A DNA stretch of 64,000 nt from Anaerolineales bacterium (GTDB taxonomy: Bacteria; Chloroflexota; Anaerolineae; 4572-78; J111): contig JACKAU010000006.1 of assembly GCA_020634855.1 (NCBI GenBank), forward strand, positions 1-64,000. Reading direction: 5' to 3'. The position numbers were made by a program, and so were the translations under genes. The stretch's first letter is position 1. Every line of letters starts with the position of its first letter. Under the pieces are notes generated by a model. It saw only the letters and a program-made list of their open reading frames with translations. It was not told the origin of the DNA and did not search any database. This document shows, piece after piece, positions 8,560-18,342 of the stretch.

Positions 8560-11500
8560 ATGTCCAAGCAATCCTCTAGCCTTTTGGCGACGGACGAACA
8601 GCAAGCGTTTGAACTGCTGATTGACCACCACCCTACCCCAACATGGATTATTAACCGGGAAACGCTGGCGTTTCTGGAGGTCAATCACGCAGCGATTGAA
8701 ACCTATGGCTATAGCCGGGCCGAATTTCTGGCGATGACGATTAAAGATATTCGGCCGACGGAAGATATCCCGCGCTTGCTTGAACTGATGAAGCTGGATC
8801 AATCGGAGTGGCTGCAACTTGAGCAATGGCGGCACCGTCGGAAAGACGGGACGCTGATCGATGTCAAAATCACGGCCCATTTGATTACGTATAACGGGCA
8901 GCCGGCCAACCTGGTCACGGCCCAAGATATTACGGCCCAAGTTCAAGCCGAAAAACGGCTGTGGGAAAGCGAGACCCGCTATCGCCAATTGGTTGAAATG
9001 TCGCCGGATGCGATTGCGGTTCATCAGGCCGGGCATGTAGTTTTCTGCAATCCAGTCGGGTTTCAAATTATGCGGGCCAGCCGGCCGGAGGAGGTGATCG
9101 GCAAACCAATTGAAGCGATCGTTCATCCCGATGATTGGCCGGCAGCTCAAGACCGCATCCGGCGGCTGCTGGCAGGTGAACCCGTTTTATATCCGGTGGA
9201 GGAGCGCTATATAAGGCTGGATAAAACCATTGTCAATGTTGAAGTTAGCGCCGTATCGATTATCTTCGAAAATGAGCCGGCCATACAAATTATTGCCCGC
9301 GACATTAGCGCCCGCAAGAAAAACGAGCGGCGGCTGCGTGAGGCGGACGAACGATTACGCCAATCGGAAGGAAAATTTGCGATCGCCTTCCGATCCAGTC
9401 CGGTTCCCTTGGCGCTGACGCGGTTCGATACCGGCCAACTGGTGGATGCCAACGCCAGCTTTTTCTCGTTTATCGGATATACACGTGATGAGGCTATCGG
9501 CAAAACGGGGGATGAATTGGGTTTGATTACGGCCCAACAGCGCGAATTGATTATCGAAACACTGGTTAGTCAGGACGGCGCCATCAGGAATTTAGAGATG
9601 ACCTTTCGGGCTAAGGGCAACCAGATAAGGCATTGTTTTTTCTCGATGGAGCAGATCACATTAGCGGGTGAAGCTTTGCTGTTAAGCACGTTTACCGATA
9701 TCACCGAGCGCAAATATACGGAAGTAGCGCTGCAACAGAAAGAAGCCTTCACCCGAGATGTTCTTGACTCATTGACCGCCCAACTGGTGGTGTTAGATGC
9801 CGAAGGCGTCATTGTCACCGTCAACGCCGCCTGGGATCGATTTGCCAGAGAGAACAGTCGCTTCCAAGGGCGCGATATTTTTGTCGGCGTTAACTATCTC
9901 GATGCCCTTGAACGCGCCATCACCAGAGATAACGACCAATCGGCCCAGAAAGCCTTAACGGGTATCCAGGCAGTGATGAGTGGTTCACAGCCAACGTTTA
10001 GTCTGGAATATTACTGTCCCTCAACCACCCAAGCGCGCTGGTTTATTATGCGGGTTACGCCTTTGGCTGATCTCAAGCAAGGCGTGATAATTATCCACGA
10101 AAACATCACCGAGCAGGTGCAGGCCCATCAAGCGCTCCAGGCCAGTGAAGAAAAGTATCGGCATTTAGTGGAAACCTCGCATGATCTGATTTGGGCGGTA
10201 AATAATGCCGGGGAGATCACGTTTATTAACCCGGCCGCCCGTCGCGTTTTCGGGCGCGAACCGGCTGAGATGATCGGCCGCCCTTATGTAGATTTTACCT
10301 CCCCGGACCAGGCCGAAAGCATCGCGGCGTCGTGGGCGACAATGATCAATCCCGAGGATAGAATGATTAATTATGCAAATTGGTTTTTGCACAAAGATGG
10401 AACCCGGCTGCTGCTAAATACGAACGCGGTGATCCATCGAGGTGCCGAGGACACTATTGTGGGCGCAATGGGTACGTCGCAAGATATTACCGAACAACAT
10501 CGCGCTGATGAACAACTCCGATATCAAGCGTATCTGTTAGAAAGCGTGTCAGATGCCATCATTGCCGTCGATCTAAATTTCAATATCACCATTTGGAATC
10601 GGGCGGCTGAACGGATTTATGGCTGGCGGGCTGATGAAGTGATGGACCAACGGCCGAGTTCGATCTTACCGACCCAGATGATTGGCGATACGATTGAGGA
10701 ATCCGAGCGTAAACTTCTAAGTGAAGGTCAATGGCAAGGTGAGGTAATCCACACCTGCAAAGACGGAACCGAACGATATATCCTCAGTACGGTGACGCTG
10801 CTCAAAGATGTTGATGGTAACCCCAACGGCGCGGTGGCGGTCAATCGTGATATCACCGCACAGAAACAATTGGAACGGGAGAATGAAGCGCTGACCAGAC
10901 AGTATCACCAGGCCCAAAAGATGGAATCTATGGGCCGGCTGGCGGGCGGTATTGCCCACGATTTCAATAACTTACTGGTGCCAATTATCGGTTATGCCGA
11001 GTTGGGGTTGATGACGCTGCCGACGGATAACGAGATATACGAAAATTTCGAGCGGATCAACCACGCCGCCGGTCGAGCCGCCGATCTCACCCGGCAAATT
11101 CTGGCCGTTAGCCGGCGGCAGGTGCTAGAAATGCAGACGCTCAATCTTAATGACATTATCAGAGATTTTCAACAGATGCTGCGGCGGATTATCGGCGAAG
11201 ATATTGAAATTGAAACGCATCTAGCGGCTGACATTTGGCCCAGCAGAGCGGATAAAGGGCAGTTTGAGCAGGTGTTGCTCAATTTGGCGGTGAATGCTCG
11301 CGACGCCATGCCACAGGGCGGTCGATTAACCATTGAAACGGCCAATGTGCTATTGGATGAAGCGTATGCGACCACCCACGCCGAAACAGAGCCAGGGCCT
11401 TATGTGATAGTAGGAGTCACGGACACTGGCCAAGGCATCACTCCTGAAACCCAACAGCATATTTTTGAACCATTTTTTACCACCAAAGAGCAGAGTCGGG

Positions 11501-12036
11501 GTACCGGGTTGGGACTGGCTACCGTTTACGGTATTGTTAAGCAGCATCAGGGCCATATTTGGGTTTATAGCGAACTGGGCATGGGCACCACCTTCAAAAT
11601 TTATCTACCGGCGGCTGATGTGCCTTCGCCCACGGGCGACAGCCAGCAGGCTGGCACGACGTCGCTGCGGGGTACGGAAACGGTACTGGTTGTTGAGGAT
11701 GAAGCCGCTGTGCGCCGTTTAGTGTGCGATACGCTGATCACGCACGATTATTATGTCTTAGAAGCGGCCGGACCGGAGCAAGGACTGGCCTTAGCCGGCG
11801 CTTTTGGGGCCGAGATCGATCTACTGCTGACCGATGTGATTATGCCGAAGATGAACGGCCGGACGCTGTATGAACGGCTGCTGACGAAACGGCCCGACTT
11901 GAAGGTGATTTACATGTCGGGTTACACTGATAATATCCTTGGGCATCATGGCCTGGTTGATGATGGCACTGCTTTTTTGCAAAAACCTTTTGCGATTCGC
12001 CGCTTGTTGGAAATGGTCAGGCAGGTACTTGAATAA
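8560..12036 (+). CDS. Six-PAS hybrid sensor histidine kinase with receiver
   Basis: A 1158-residue soluble sensor kinase with no predicted membrane segment. Six PAS domains follow each other at about residues 15-135, 143-260, 270-385, 390-515, 525-645 and 655-775. The HisKA domain has its phosphoacceptor His near 798 in GGIAHDFNNLL. The ATPase domain (about 900-1020) shows N box LNLAVNARDAMP, G1 DTGQGI, F box EPFFTTK and G2 GTGLGLATVYG. A C-terminal receiver (about 1040-1158) has VVEDE, phosphoacceptor Asp in LLTDVIMP and Lys in LQKPF. Such architecture fits a cytoplasmic sensor of small ligands or redox state that passes phosphate His to Asp internally and onward. AAAGGAG precedes the ATG. 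Partner regulators in the same island are the receiver-LuxR protein at 19066 and the CheB-CheR fusion. Confidence 0.93.
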   Translation: MSKQSSSLLATDEQQAFELLIDHHPTPTWIINRETLAFLEVNHAAIETYGYSRAEFLAMTIKDIRPTEDIPRLLELMKLDQSEWLQLEQWRHRRKDGTLIDVKITAHLITYNGQPANLVTAQDITAQVQAEKRLWESETRYRQLVEMSPDAIAVHQAGHVVFCNPVGFQIMRASRPEEVIGKPIEAIVHPDDWPAAQDRIRRLLAGEPVLYPVEERYIRLDKTIVNVEVSAVSIIFENEPAIQIIARDISARKKNERRLREADERLRQSEGKFAIAFRSSPVPLALTRFDTGQLVDANASFFSFIGYTRDEAIGKTGDELGLITAQQRELIIETLVSQDGAIRNLEMTFRAKGNQIRHCFFSMEQITLAGEALLLSTFTDITERKYTEVALQQKEAFTRDVLDSLTAQLVVLDAEGVIVTVNAAWDRFARENSRFQGRDIFVGVNYLDALERAITRDNDQSAQKALTGIQAVMSGSQPTFSLEYYCPSTTQARWFIMRVTPLADLKQGVIIIHENITEQVQAHQALQASEEKYRHLVETSHDLIWAVNNAGEITFINPAARRVFGREPAEMIGRPYVDFTSPDQAESIAASWATMINPEDRMINYANWFLHKDGTRLLLNTNAVIHRGAEDTIVGAMGTSQDITEQHRADEQLRYQAYLLESVSDAIIAVDLNFNITIWNRAAERIYGWRADEVMDQRPSSILPTQMIGDTIEESERKLLSEGQWQGEVIHTCKDGTERYILSTVTLLKDVDGNPNGAVAVNRDITAQKQLERENEALTRQYHQAQKMESMGRLAGGIAHDFNNLLVPIIGYAELGLMTLPTDNEIYENFERINHAAGRAADLTRQILAVSRRQVLEMQTLNLNDIIRDFQQMLRRIIGEDIEIETHLAADIWPSRADKGQFEQVLLNLAVNARDAMPQGGRLTIETANVLLDEAYATTHAETEPGPYVIVGVTDTGQGITPETQQHIFEPFFTTKEQSRGTGLGLATVYGIVKQHQGHIWVYSELGMGTTFKIYLPAADVPSPTGDSQQAGTTSLRGTETVLVVEDEAAVRRLVCDTLITHDYYVLEAAGPEQGLALAGAFGAEIDLLLTDVIMPKMNGRTLYERLLTKRPDLKVIYMSGYTDNILGHHGLVDDGTAFLQKPFAIRRLLEMVRQVLE

Positions 12037-12106
12037 CCTTAAATGATCTCCGATTTCAGAGCCACCGGCGTAGGAATTATTGGCGAGGATTAATCCGTAA
12101 TAAAAA

Positions 12107-12117
12107 GTGACGGTCAC
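12107..12117. promoter_or_regulatory. GTGAC-N-GTCAC palindrome, copy 2
   Basis: Perfect GTGACGGTCAC, preceded by AAAAA, 71 bp after the stop of the six-PAS kinase gene. Confidence 0.55.
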
Positions 12118-12214
12118 CTATTTTCGATAATGCCTATTGCAAACAATCCCTAACTGTGAGATAATTTGTTAGGAGAGGAATAAGGAACCCTACAGCCAGC
12201 CTCTCAGCCAAAGG

Positions 12215-12242
12215 AGAGTACCGAATAGCGGTGCTCTTTTTT
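12215..12242 (+). terminator. Rho-independent terminator
   Basis: Stem AGAGTACCG (12215-12223) / CGGTGCTCT (12229-12237) with one G-U pair, loop AATAG, then a run of six T. It probably ends the six-PAS kinase transcript, or a short RNA between 12118 and 12240. Confidence 0.7.
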
Positions 12243-12279
12243 ATTGAGCAGGTAATTCAGGACTTACTCAGTTCTAACG

Positions 12280-12290
12280 GTGACAGTCAC
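12280..12290. promoter_or_regulatory. GTGAC-N-GTCAC palindrome, copy 3
   Basis: Perfect GTGACAGTCAC, centred 68 bp upstream of copy 4 and just after the terminator, so it sits in the presumed promoter region of the gene at 12389. Confidence 0.55.
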
Positions 12291-12347
12291 TTGGGCGCGC
12301 TAAATCGACCTATTTGAGCTAACCCAGTGCTGACTCATTGACAATAA

Positions 12348-12358
12348 GTGACTGTCAC
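12348..12358. promoter_or_regulatory. GTGAC-N-GTCAC palindrome, copy 4
   Basis: Perfect GTGACTGTCAC, 30 bp before the ATG at 12389. Its position argues that the longer frame opening at a TTG (12338) is not the true start. An operator this close to a gene would be suited to repression. Confidence 0.6.
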
Positions 12359-12388
12359 CTGGCTGTGATTGATACCAGAAAGGCTTTT

Positions 12389-12913
12389 ATGTTAGCATCT
12401 AAAACAAACCATTGGCTGGAACAACAACTGCTGCCGTGCTGTTTCTTTCTAGCACTCATTGTTTTAGGGGCGGATTATCTAGCCGGACCATTAATTCAGT
12501 TTCCTATCCTTTATCTGGCGCCGGTGGGGTTGGTCACTTGGTACAGTGGACGCCGATGGGGTCTCATATTTGCGGTAACAATGGGATTAGCCCGTTTGCT
12601 CTTTTTCAGTATGTGGATTACGCCGTGGGGCATTTCAATCGCGCTCATAAATACCCTTATCCGCTTGGTTGTATTCACCGGCTACGTATATTTAATCGAT
12701 AAGATGGCGGTGCAGCACCGGGCCTTGAAAAAAGAGGTGCGCATTTTAACCGGCTTGCTGCCCATTTGCAGTTTCTGCAAAAAGATTCGCGATACGCAAG
12801 AAGTGTGGCAACCGCTAGAAACGTATATCACTCGCTATTCCGAGGCCGAATTTAGCCACGGCTTGTGTTCCGAATGTGCTCGAATACATTATCCGGAGTA
12901 CTATAAGGATTAG
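12389..12913 (+). CDS. Small membrane protein with CxxC...CxxC cytoplasmic tail
   Basis: A 174-residue protein (start ATG 12389 chosen over TTG 12338 because of the intervening palindrome; a weak AAAGG lies upstream). Residues about 15-110 hold three to four hydrophobic segments, separated by a WYSGRRWG turn, resembling the small MASE-like or DUF4118-like membrane sensors found in front of kinases. The C-terminal 60 residues start with LLPICSFCKKIRD and end with FSHGLCSECARIHYPE. This CxxC plus CxxC tail is a recurrent module at the ends of PAS proteins and receivers in many bacteria and probably binds a metal; its role is unknown. No enzymatic domain is attached, so it may be a stand-alone sensor or adaptor for the neighbouring kinases. 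Confidence 0.65.
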   Translation: MLASKTNHWLEQQLLPCCFFLALIVLGADYLAGPLIQFPILYLAPVGLVTWYSGRRWGLIFAVTMGLARLLFFSMWITPWGISIALINTLIRLVVFTGYVYLIDKMAVQHRALKKEVRILTGLLPICSFCKKIRDTQEVWQPLETYITRYSEAEFSHGLCSECARIHYPEYYKD

Positions 12914-13369
12914 TATTGTGGTAAGAATAGCGGGCGCGGTTGTAAGGAATCTTGTCGCGGTTGTATTCAAACTTTTTTTTGACCTGAGATGTGTTATACT
13001 ATCAATAAAAATAATTGATGTTTTCCTCCCAAATGACTTTATCTTCGACATCCTTTTAGGTTCGACTATAATAAGTCGTTATCCTTTTCTTAATATCACT
13101 TTCTATTAACTACCTTTTTCTCTTTTGCCTAATTAATTGCGGTTATACGGACAACGGGGTTTGACTCTCTCTGACCGCTGCCACCCCACCAGCGGCGATG
13201 CAACCGGCTGTGTTGGTCAGAATTTAAGCCGATAATTACCCGGTGAGCTGGGCTGACGCCGGCGGCTTTTACCTTGCACTTTACATTTCTTCCAAAATTG
13301 CACCTATCGTCGTTTCGTGGGGTTCTTTTTAGTAACTTTTTATTTGACTAAATTATCAAAAGCGTTGAT
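12914..13369. other. Spacer without recognisable gene
   Basis: Between the Cys-tail protein and the CheB-CheR fusion. It is AT-rich in its middle part and contains a short direct repeat of CGCGGTTGTA near 12936-12964. The open frames crossing it are short, hydrophobic and without a ribosome binding site. I see no terminator, operator copy or RNA gene. Confidence 0.5.
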
Positions 13370-16318
13370 ATGGCTAAAAAACAATCTCCACCCAGCAAAA
13401 CTAAAACAGGAACGGCCCCGCCATCGCCGGCGTTTCCTATTGTCGGTATTGGGGCTTCGGCCGGAGGGTTAGAAGCCTTTGAGCAATTTTTCACTCATAT
13501 GCCGGCCAATTCAGGCATAGCCTTTGTTTTAGTGCAGCATCTGGATCCCAACCGTAAGAGTATGCTGGTTGAATTGATTCAACGCTACACGCGCATGACG
13601 GTTTATCAGGTTGAAGATCACATGCGGATAGAGCCTAATGGTGTTTACATCATTCCGCCCAATCGCGATATGAAACTCGAAAATCAGATGCTGTATTTAT
13701 TCGAGCCAACGGCCCCGCGCGGTTCACGCTTGGCAATTGATTTTTTCTTCCGGTCGCTGGCGGCGGAACAAAAAGAGCGGGCTATCGGCATTGTTTTATC
13801 CGGCACCGGATCGGACGGCACGTTGGGCATTCAAACTATCAAAGGGGAAGGGGGTATGGTCATGGTTCAATCCCCTAACTCGGCCCGGTACGATGGCATG
13901 CCGACCAGCGCTATTGCCACCGATATGGCCGACTTTGTGCTACCGCCGGAGCAAATGCCGACTTATCTCCTCAATTTCATTAATCGTCCCCCGCCGGTGG
14001 TCATTAGCCAGAATGAGTCGATCCGGCCCGAGGTGGTTGATGCCATGAAACATATTTTTGTGCTGCTACAAACCCACACCGGCCACGACTTTTCATTATA
14101 CAAAGATAACACCATTGGCCGGCGCATCGAACGGCGAATGGTGATCAATGAGATCGATAAGATCGCCGATTATATCGATTATTTGCAGCAGAATCCACTG
14201 GAAATCGATGCTCTGTTCAAGGAAATGCTCATCAGCGTCACCAGCTTTTTTCGCGATGCCGAGGCGTTCGAGATTCTAGAGCATCAAGTTATACCCGAAC
14301 TTTTGCCGGACGCACTATCTAAAGAACCGATCCGGGTCTGGGTACCGGGCTGCGCCAGCGGCGAGGAGGCATACTCTATTGCCATTTTATTGCAAGAGCG
14401 GCTGGAACGCTTAGGCCGGCAGACTGAAGTGCAGATTTTTGCCACCGATATTGATTTGGAGGCGGTGGAACGCGCCCGCAACGGGCGGTACCCCGGCAGC
14501 ATTATGGCCGATGTGTCCTCGGAACGGCTCAACCGTTTTTTTAAACAAGAAGGCAACAGCTACCGGATCAACAAACATATTCGGGAGATGATGATCTTTT
14601 CGGTGCAAAACATTGTGCAAGACCCGCCTTTTTCCCGAATTGATCTAATTAGCTGCCGGAATCTACTTATCTATTTTCGGCCAATACTGCAAAAAAAGGT
14701 ATTTCCGATATTTCATTACGCTTTGAAACCCGACGGATTCCTTTTCTTAGGGAGTTCAGAGTCGCTGGGAGAACATACGCCTTTATTTTCCCTAGTCAAC
14801 AAACGGTGGAAAATTTATCGACGCGATCCGGGACGGGTCATTGACCATCCTCTGCCCGACTTTTCTATCGCCGGATTGACGATCCAACCGGGCAAAAAAG
14901 GGGGGCGAGCGCAAAGGCAGCTCCGGCCGCGCCAACTGGTCGAAAAAATTTTGCTGGAAGAACATACCCCGGCCTGTGTTGTTATTGATGAGCTGGGCGC
15001 CATTCAATATATTCATGGGCGCACGGGCAACTTTTTAGAGCCGCCCACCGGCGAAGCCAACTGGAACATCACCCGCATGGCCCGATCCGGCCTGCAGATA
15101 CCGTTGGCTACCGCTATCCGGCGGGCGCAAACTCTGCGACAATCCACCACGTATGAACATATTAAAATTGAAAATAACGACAACGAGGTCCTGATCAACC
15201 TAACAGTCAAGCCGGTTTTGGAAGCGGGAACGATGACCGGCTTGATGCTGGTTATCTTCGAAACGGATCAGGCGTGGCCGCAAGATCCAGAAGCGGGGGA
15301 AGTCGGTCAAACTGAGACTCATCAGCAACGTGTTATCGATCTGGAACACGAACTCAAATCGACGCGGCAATATTTACACACTACCGTCGAAGAATTAGAA
15401 AGTTCCAACGAGGAGCTGACGGCCACCAACGAAGAGCTGCAATCTGCCAATGAAGAGCTGCAGAGTACCAACGAGGAATTGCAGACGGCTAAAGAGGAGT
15501 TGCAGTCGGTTAATGAAGAGTTGGTCACGGTCAATACTGAACTGGAAGCGAAAGTTGATGAGTTATCGACGGTCAACAACGATATGACCAACCTATTCGC
15601 CGGGATTGATGTTGGGGCAATTGTAGCGGATATGGACCTGGTTATTCGGCGCTTTACGCCGGCGGCCGGTTGGGTGGCCAAACTGATCGAGACCGATGTG
15701 GGCCGGCCTCTGAGCCACATTGTTTGCAACCTGATCGAGGTTGACCTGGCCGAAACGGGGGCGCAGGTGTTAGACACCTTGAAACCCCTGGAGCGGGGCG
15801 TGCAGCATAAGAACGGGGGTTGGTACTGGATGCGGGTTCGCCCCTACCGCACCGAGCGAAACGCTGTTCAAGGAGTAACGTTTACCTTTAACGATGTTAC
15901 GAAACTCAAGCAAGCCCAACAAGATTTGGAGACCATGTTTCGGAGTCGGCGCATGGATTCAATCTTAGGGACTCTGGGCATCGGTTATTATGAACACGCC
16001 CTGCCGTTAGATGACACCACTTATCACAGTCCGGAATGGGCGGCGATGCTAGGTTACACTCTGGAGGAACTGCCTCCTCCTAACGAACGATTAGGGTGGG
16101 TTCTGACCCAGATTCACCCAGAGGATCGGGGCGATTTGGAACGGGCTTATACCGATTTTATTGAGGGGCGCAGCGCCACGTATGAAGTAGAGTCTCGGAT
16201 CAAGCATAAATCGGGCCGATGGGTCTCCGTAAAAGGGATATCACACGTTCTTGAATGTGATAAGACCGGACGTGTGGTCCGGCTGTTGGGAGTTATGCAG
16301 CTATTGGATAAAACATAG
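13370..16318 (+). CDS. CheB-CheR fusion with coiled coil and PAS domains
   Basis: A 982-residue fusion. Residues about 22-200 are a CheB methylesterase with the catalytic triad: Ser in GASAGG, His in VQHLDP and Asp in GTGSDGTLG; there is no receiver in front. Residues about 220-490 are a CheR methyltransferase with GCASGEEAYSIA as the AdoMet loop and RNLLIYF. About 520-640 looks like a degenerate PAS. Residues about 657-733 are a long Glu/Asn/Leu heptad coiled coil (repeating NEELQS units), followed by PAS-like domains at about 740-845 and 860-980. Chemotaxis CheB and CheR remove and add methyl groups on receptor glutamates. No receptor, CheA or CheW is present here, so it more likely acts on the PAS-kinase network. 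No clear Shine-Dalgarno is visible. Confidence 0.9.
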   Translation: MAKKQSPPSKTKTGTAPPSPAFPIVGIGASAGGLEAFEQFFTHMPANSGIAFVLVQHLDPNRKSMLVELIQRYTRMTVYQVEDHMRIEPNGVYIIPPNRDMKLENQMLYLFEPTAPRGSRLAIDFFFRSLAAEQKERAIGIVLSGTGSDGTLGIQTIKGEGGMVMVQSPNSARYDGMPTSAIATDMADFVLPPEQMPTYLLNFINRPPPVVISQNESIRPEVVDAMKHIFVLLQTHTGHDFSLYKDNTIGRRIERRMVINEIDKIADYIDYLQQNPLEIDALFKEMLISVTSFFRDAEAFEILEHQVIPELLPDALSKEPIRVWVPGCASGEEAYSIAILLQERLERLGRQTEVQIFATDIDLEAVERARNGRYPGSIMADVSSERLNRFFKQEGNSYRINKHIREMMIFSVQNIVQDPPFSRIDLISCRNLLIYFRPILQKKVFPIFHYALKPDGFLFLGSSESLGEHTPLFSLVNKRWKIYRRDPGRVIDHPLPDFSIAGLTIQPGKKGGRAQRQLRPRQLVEKILLEEHTPACVVIDELGAIQYIHGRTGNFLEPPTGEANWNITRMARSGLQIPLATAIRRAQTLRQSTTYEHIKIENNDNEVLINLTVKPVLEAGTMTGLMLVIFETDQAWPQDPEAGEVGQTETHQQRVIDLEHELKSTRQYLHTTVEELESSNEELTATNEELQSANEELQSTNEELQTAKEELQSVNEELVTVNTELEAKVDELSTVNNDMTNLFAGIDVGAIVADMDLVIRRFTPAAGWVAKLIETDVGRPLSHIVCNLIEVDLAETGAQVLDTLKPLERGVQHKNGGWYWMRVRPYRTERNAVQGVTFTFNDVTKLKQAQQDLETMFRSRRMDSILGTLGIGYYEHALPLDDTTYHSPEWAAMLGYTLEELPPPNERLGWVLTQIHPEDRGDLERAYTDFIEGRSATYEVESRIKHKSGRWVSVKGISHVLECDKTGRVVRLLGVMQLLDKT

Positions 16319-16412
16319 ACTTGATATCTCAGCAGACTGGGTGACCCGGCGCTTAATGGTAAAAGCGTTGGTCGCTTAAATAGGTACCAGCTTTTAAGGA
16401 GGGACGTTAATT

Positions 16413-18185
16413 ATGACGAACCAATCATCACTATCGAACCGCAAGTTTGATCTGCGCCAACGGGCAGAGCTATTGCTGAAGCGACAGCAAGAGGGCGAGG
16501 CGCTTATTCCCACCGCAGAAGTTCACGACCTGATCCAGGAGTTGACCATTTATCAAATTGAGCTGGAACTTCAAAATGAAGAGTTGCGACGCAGCGAACA
16601 AAAATATCAGTACCTATACCAACGCTACATTGATTTATTTAATCTGGCCCCTATCGGTTACATCATTCTTAATAATAAAGATCGCATTCAGGAGATCAAT
16701 CTAACCGCCGCCCAAATGCTGGGCGACGACCGTTTTCAGTTGGTGGGCAAACAGTTAACCGATTATGTGGCGCCGGATGATCAGGATATCTACTATTTTC
16801 AACGGCGGGTGCGTTTTGCTATTGGCGCCCCCCAAAGTTATCAACTCCGGTTTAGCCGAGCCGATGGCGTCCAGTTTTTCGCCCAAATCGATAGCCGGCC
16901 GGAAAAGGACAAGCAGGGCAAAGTTTTTGGCTGCCGTTTAGCGGTAACGGACATTACTGAGCGCAAGCAAGCTGAGGCAGCACTGGAGCAAACCAATACG
17001 CAGTTAAAGCACACTGTTTCAGAATTGCGGCAAACCCAAAAGCAGTTGATTCAACAGGAACGGCTAGCCGCCGTGGGGCAACTGGCGGCCGGTATTGCCC
17101 ATGATTTCAACAACATCTTAACCAGTATCTTGGGCTTCGCCGAATTGATGAAGGTTTCGCCCGACACCCCCGTTTCGATGCAGGCCGACCTGGTTTACAT
17201 CATCAAATCGACCAACCGGGCTACTAATCTGGTCCGCCAAATTCTGGATTTCACTCAAAGAAATATCAGCCAACCAAAACGATTTGATCTGGGAACCTTT
17301 ACCACAGAAGTGACCGCTTTCTTAAACCGGATCATCGCCGAGGATATCCACCTGACTTTAAGTATTGAACCCGGCGACTATGGGATTGAGGCCGACCCCA
17401 CTCAAATACAACAAACATTAACCAATTTGGTGTTAAATGCCCGCGACGCGCTCTCATCAGGCGGCGCCATAGAAATAAAGCTGGGGCACCGGGTTTTTGA
17501 TGACCACCACCCACCACCACTAACAGATATTCAAGCCGGAGACTGGATTGTTTTAACTGTGTCTGATAGCGGCCCCGGAATTTCTCAGGAAATACTGCCC
17601 CACATTTTCGAGCCATTTTTTACCACCAAAAGTGTGGGCAAGGGAACCGGATTAGGGTTATCTCAAGTATACGGTATTGTAAAACAGCACGGCGGACATA
17701 TTCAGGTTGACAGCCATGAAGGGCGGGGGGCCACGTTTACCACCTATTTTCCTCACATCAGTTCCTACGATATTACGGCCAATGCCTATGATGCACCCTC
17801 GCTGGTTAAAGGTCACAATGAAACCATTTTAGTAGTTGAAGATGACAAAGAAGTGTTAAATACCGTCTCGATGCTGCTGAAAAGCCTGGGGTATCGGGTT
17901 TTACCGGCCAGCAACGGCAAAGAGGCGTTGGCCATTTACCAGCAGCACCAAAGGACGGTGAACCTGGTGTTGTCGGATATTGTTATGCCCGATATGAACG
18001 GCTTGGCTCTATTGGCCGCTCTCCAAACCTGCAACCCTGACATCAAAATGATTTTGATGAGCGGCTACCCGCTTAATAAGGAAGCTGCTACTGCGATCGA
18101 ACAAGATGCGATAAGCTGGATCAACAAACCGATGCCGCTGGGGAAATTATCGCAAATCATCGGCAAGACGTTAGGATCAGGCTGA
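16413..18185 (+). CDS. PAS hybrid histidine kinase with receiver
   Basis: A 590-residue soluble kinase. Residues 1-65 are a Gln/Glu-rich helical region, 68-190 a PAS domain (APIGYIILNNKDRI), then a coiled coil leading into HisKA with the phosphoacceptor His near 229 in AGIAHDFNNIL. The ATPase domain shows LTNLVLNARDAL, DSGPGI, EPFFTTK and GTGLGLSQVYG. A C-terminal receiver (about 470-588) has VVEDD, Asp in LSDIVMP and Lys in INKPM. AAGGAGGG lies before the ATG. It follows the CheB-CheR fusion by about 95 bp on the same strand and is probably part of the same signalling set. The input signal is unknown. Confidence 0.92.
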   Translation: MTNQSSLSNRKFDLRQRAELLLKRQQEGEALIPTAEVHDLIQELTIYQIELELQNEELRRSEQKYQYLYQRYIDLFNLAPIGYIILNNKDRIQEINLTAAQMLGDDRFQLVGKQLTDYVAPDDQDIYYFQRRVRFAIGAPQSYQLRFSRADGVQFFAQIDSRPEKDKQGKVFGCRLAVTDITERKQAEAALEQTNTQLKHTVSELRQTQKQLIQQERLAAVGQLAAGIAHDFNNILTSILGFAELMKVSPDTPVSMQADLVYIIKSTNRATNLVRQILDFTQRNISQPKRFDLGTFTTEVTAFLNRIIAEDIHLTLSIEPGDYGIEADPTQIQQTLTNLVLNARDALSSGGAIEIKLGHRVFDDHHPPPLTDIQAGDWIVLTVSDSGPGISQEILPHIFEPFFTTKSVGKGTGLGLSQVYGIVKQHGGHIQVDSHEGRGATFTTYFPHISSYDITANAYDAPSLVKGHNETILVVEDDKEVLNTVSMLLKSLGYRVLPASNGKEALAIYQQHQRTVNLVLSDIVMPDMNGLALLAALQTCNPDIKMILMSGYPLNKEAATAIEQDAISWINKPMPLGKLSQIIGKTLGSG

Positions 18186-18268
18186 TTGAGAATATGACCA
18201 GACCGGGTAGGTTTAGCCTACAACTCAGGCAACCCTCTCAGGTCTTTATCCTAAAATGAGAACGGCTG

Positions 18269-18297
18269 TTGTGATAAATTCCGGCTTGACGTATAAT
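18269..18297 (+). promoter_or_regulatory. Sigma-70-type promoter for the Crp/Fnr gene
   Basis: TTGTGA (18269-18274), 17-bp spacer, consensus TATAAT (18292-18297). Predicted start of transcription is near 18304, giving a leader of about 40 nt to the ATG at 18343. Confidence 0.7.
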
Positions 18298-18342
18298 GCC
18301 AATGTACCGAAGAAGGCCAAATTTGAATAGGATCAACAGCTT

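Noticed and set aside
12118..12242. Riboswitch before the Cys-tail gene
   Set aside because: The stretch has a terminator and a purine-rich part but no conserved core of c-di-GMP, cobalamin, TPP or other classes that I can recognise.
12107..12358. GTGAC-N-GTCAC sites as Crp boxes
   Set aside because: The Crp consensus is TGTGA-N6-TCACA; here the GTGA and TCAC half-sites are only 3 bp apart, so a standard Crp dimer would not fit without change.
12876..13109. Hydrophobic frame after the Cys-tail membrane gene
   Set aside because: Overlaps the end of a well supported gene and lacks a Shine-Dalgarno; its composition follows an AT-rich spacer.
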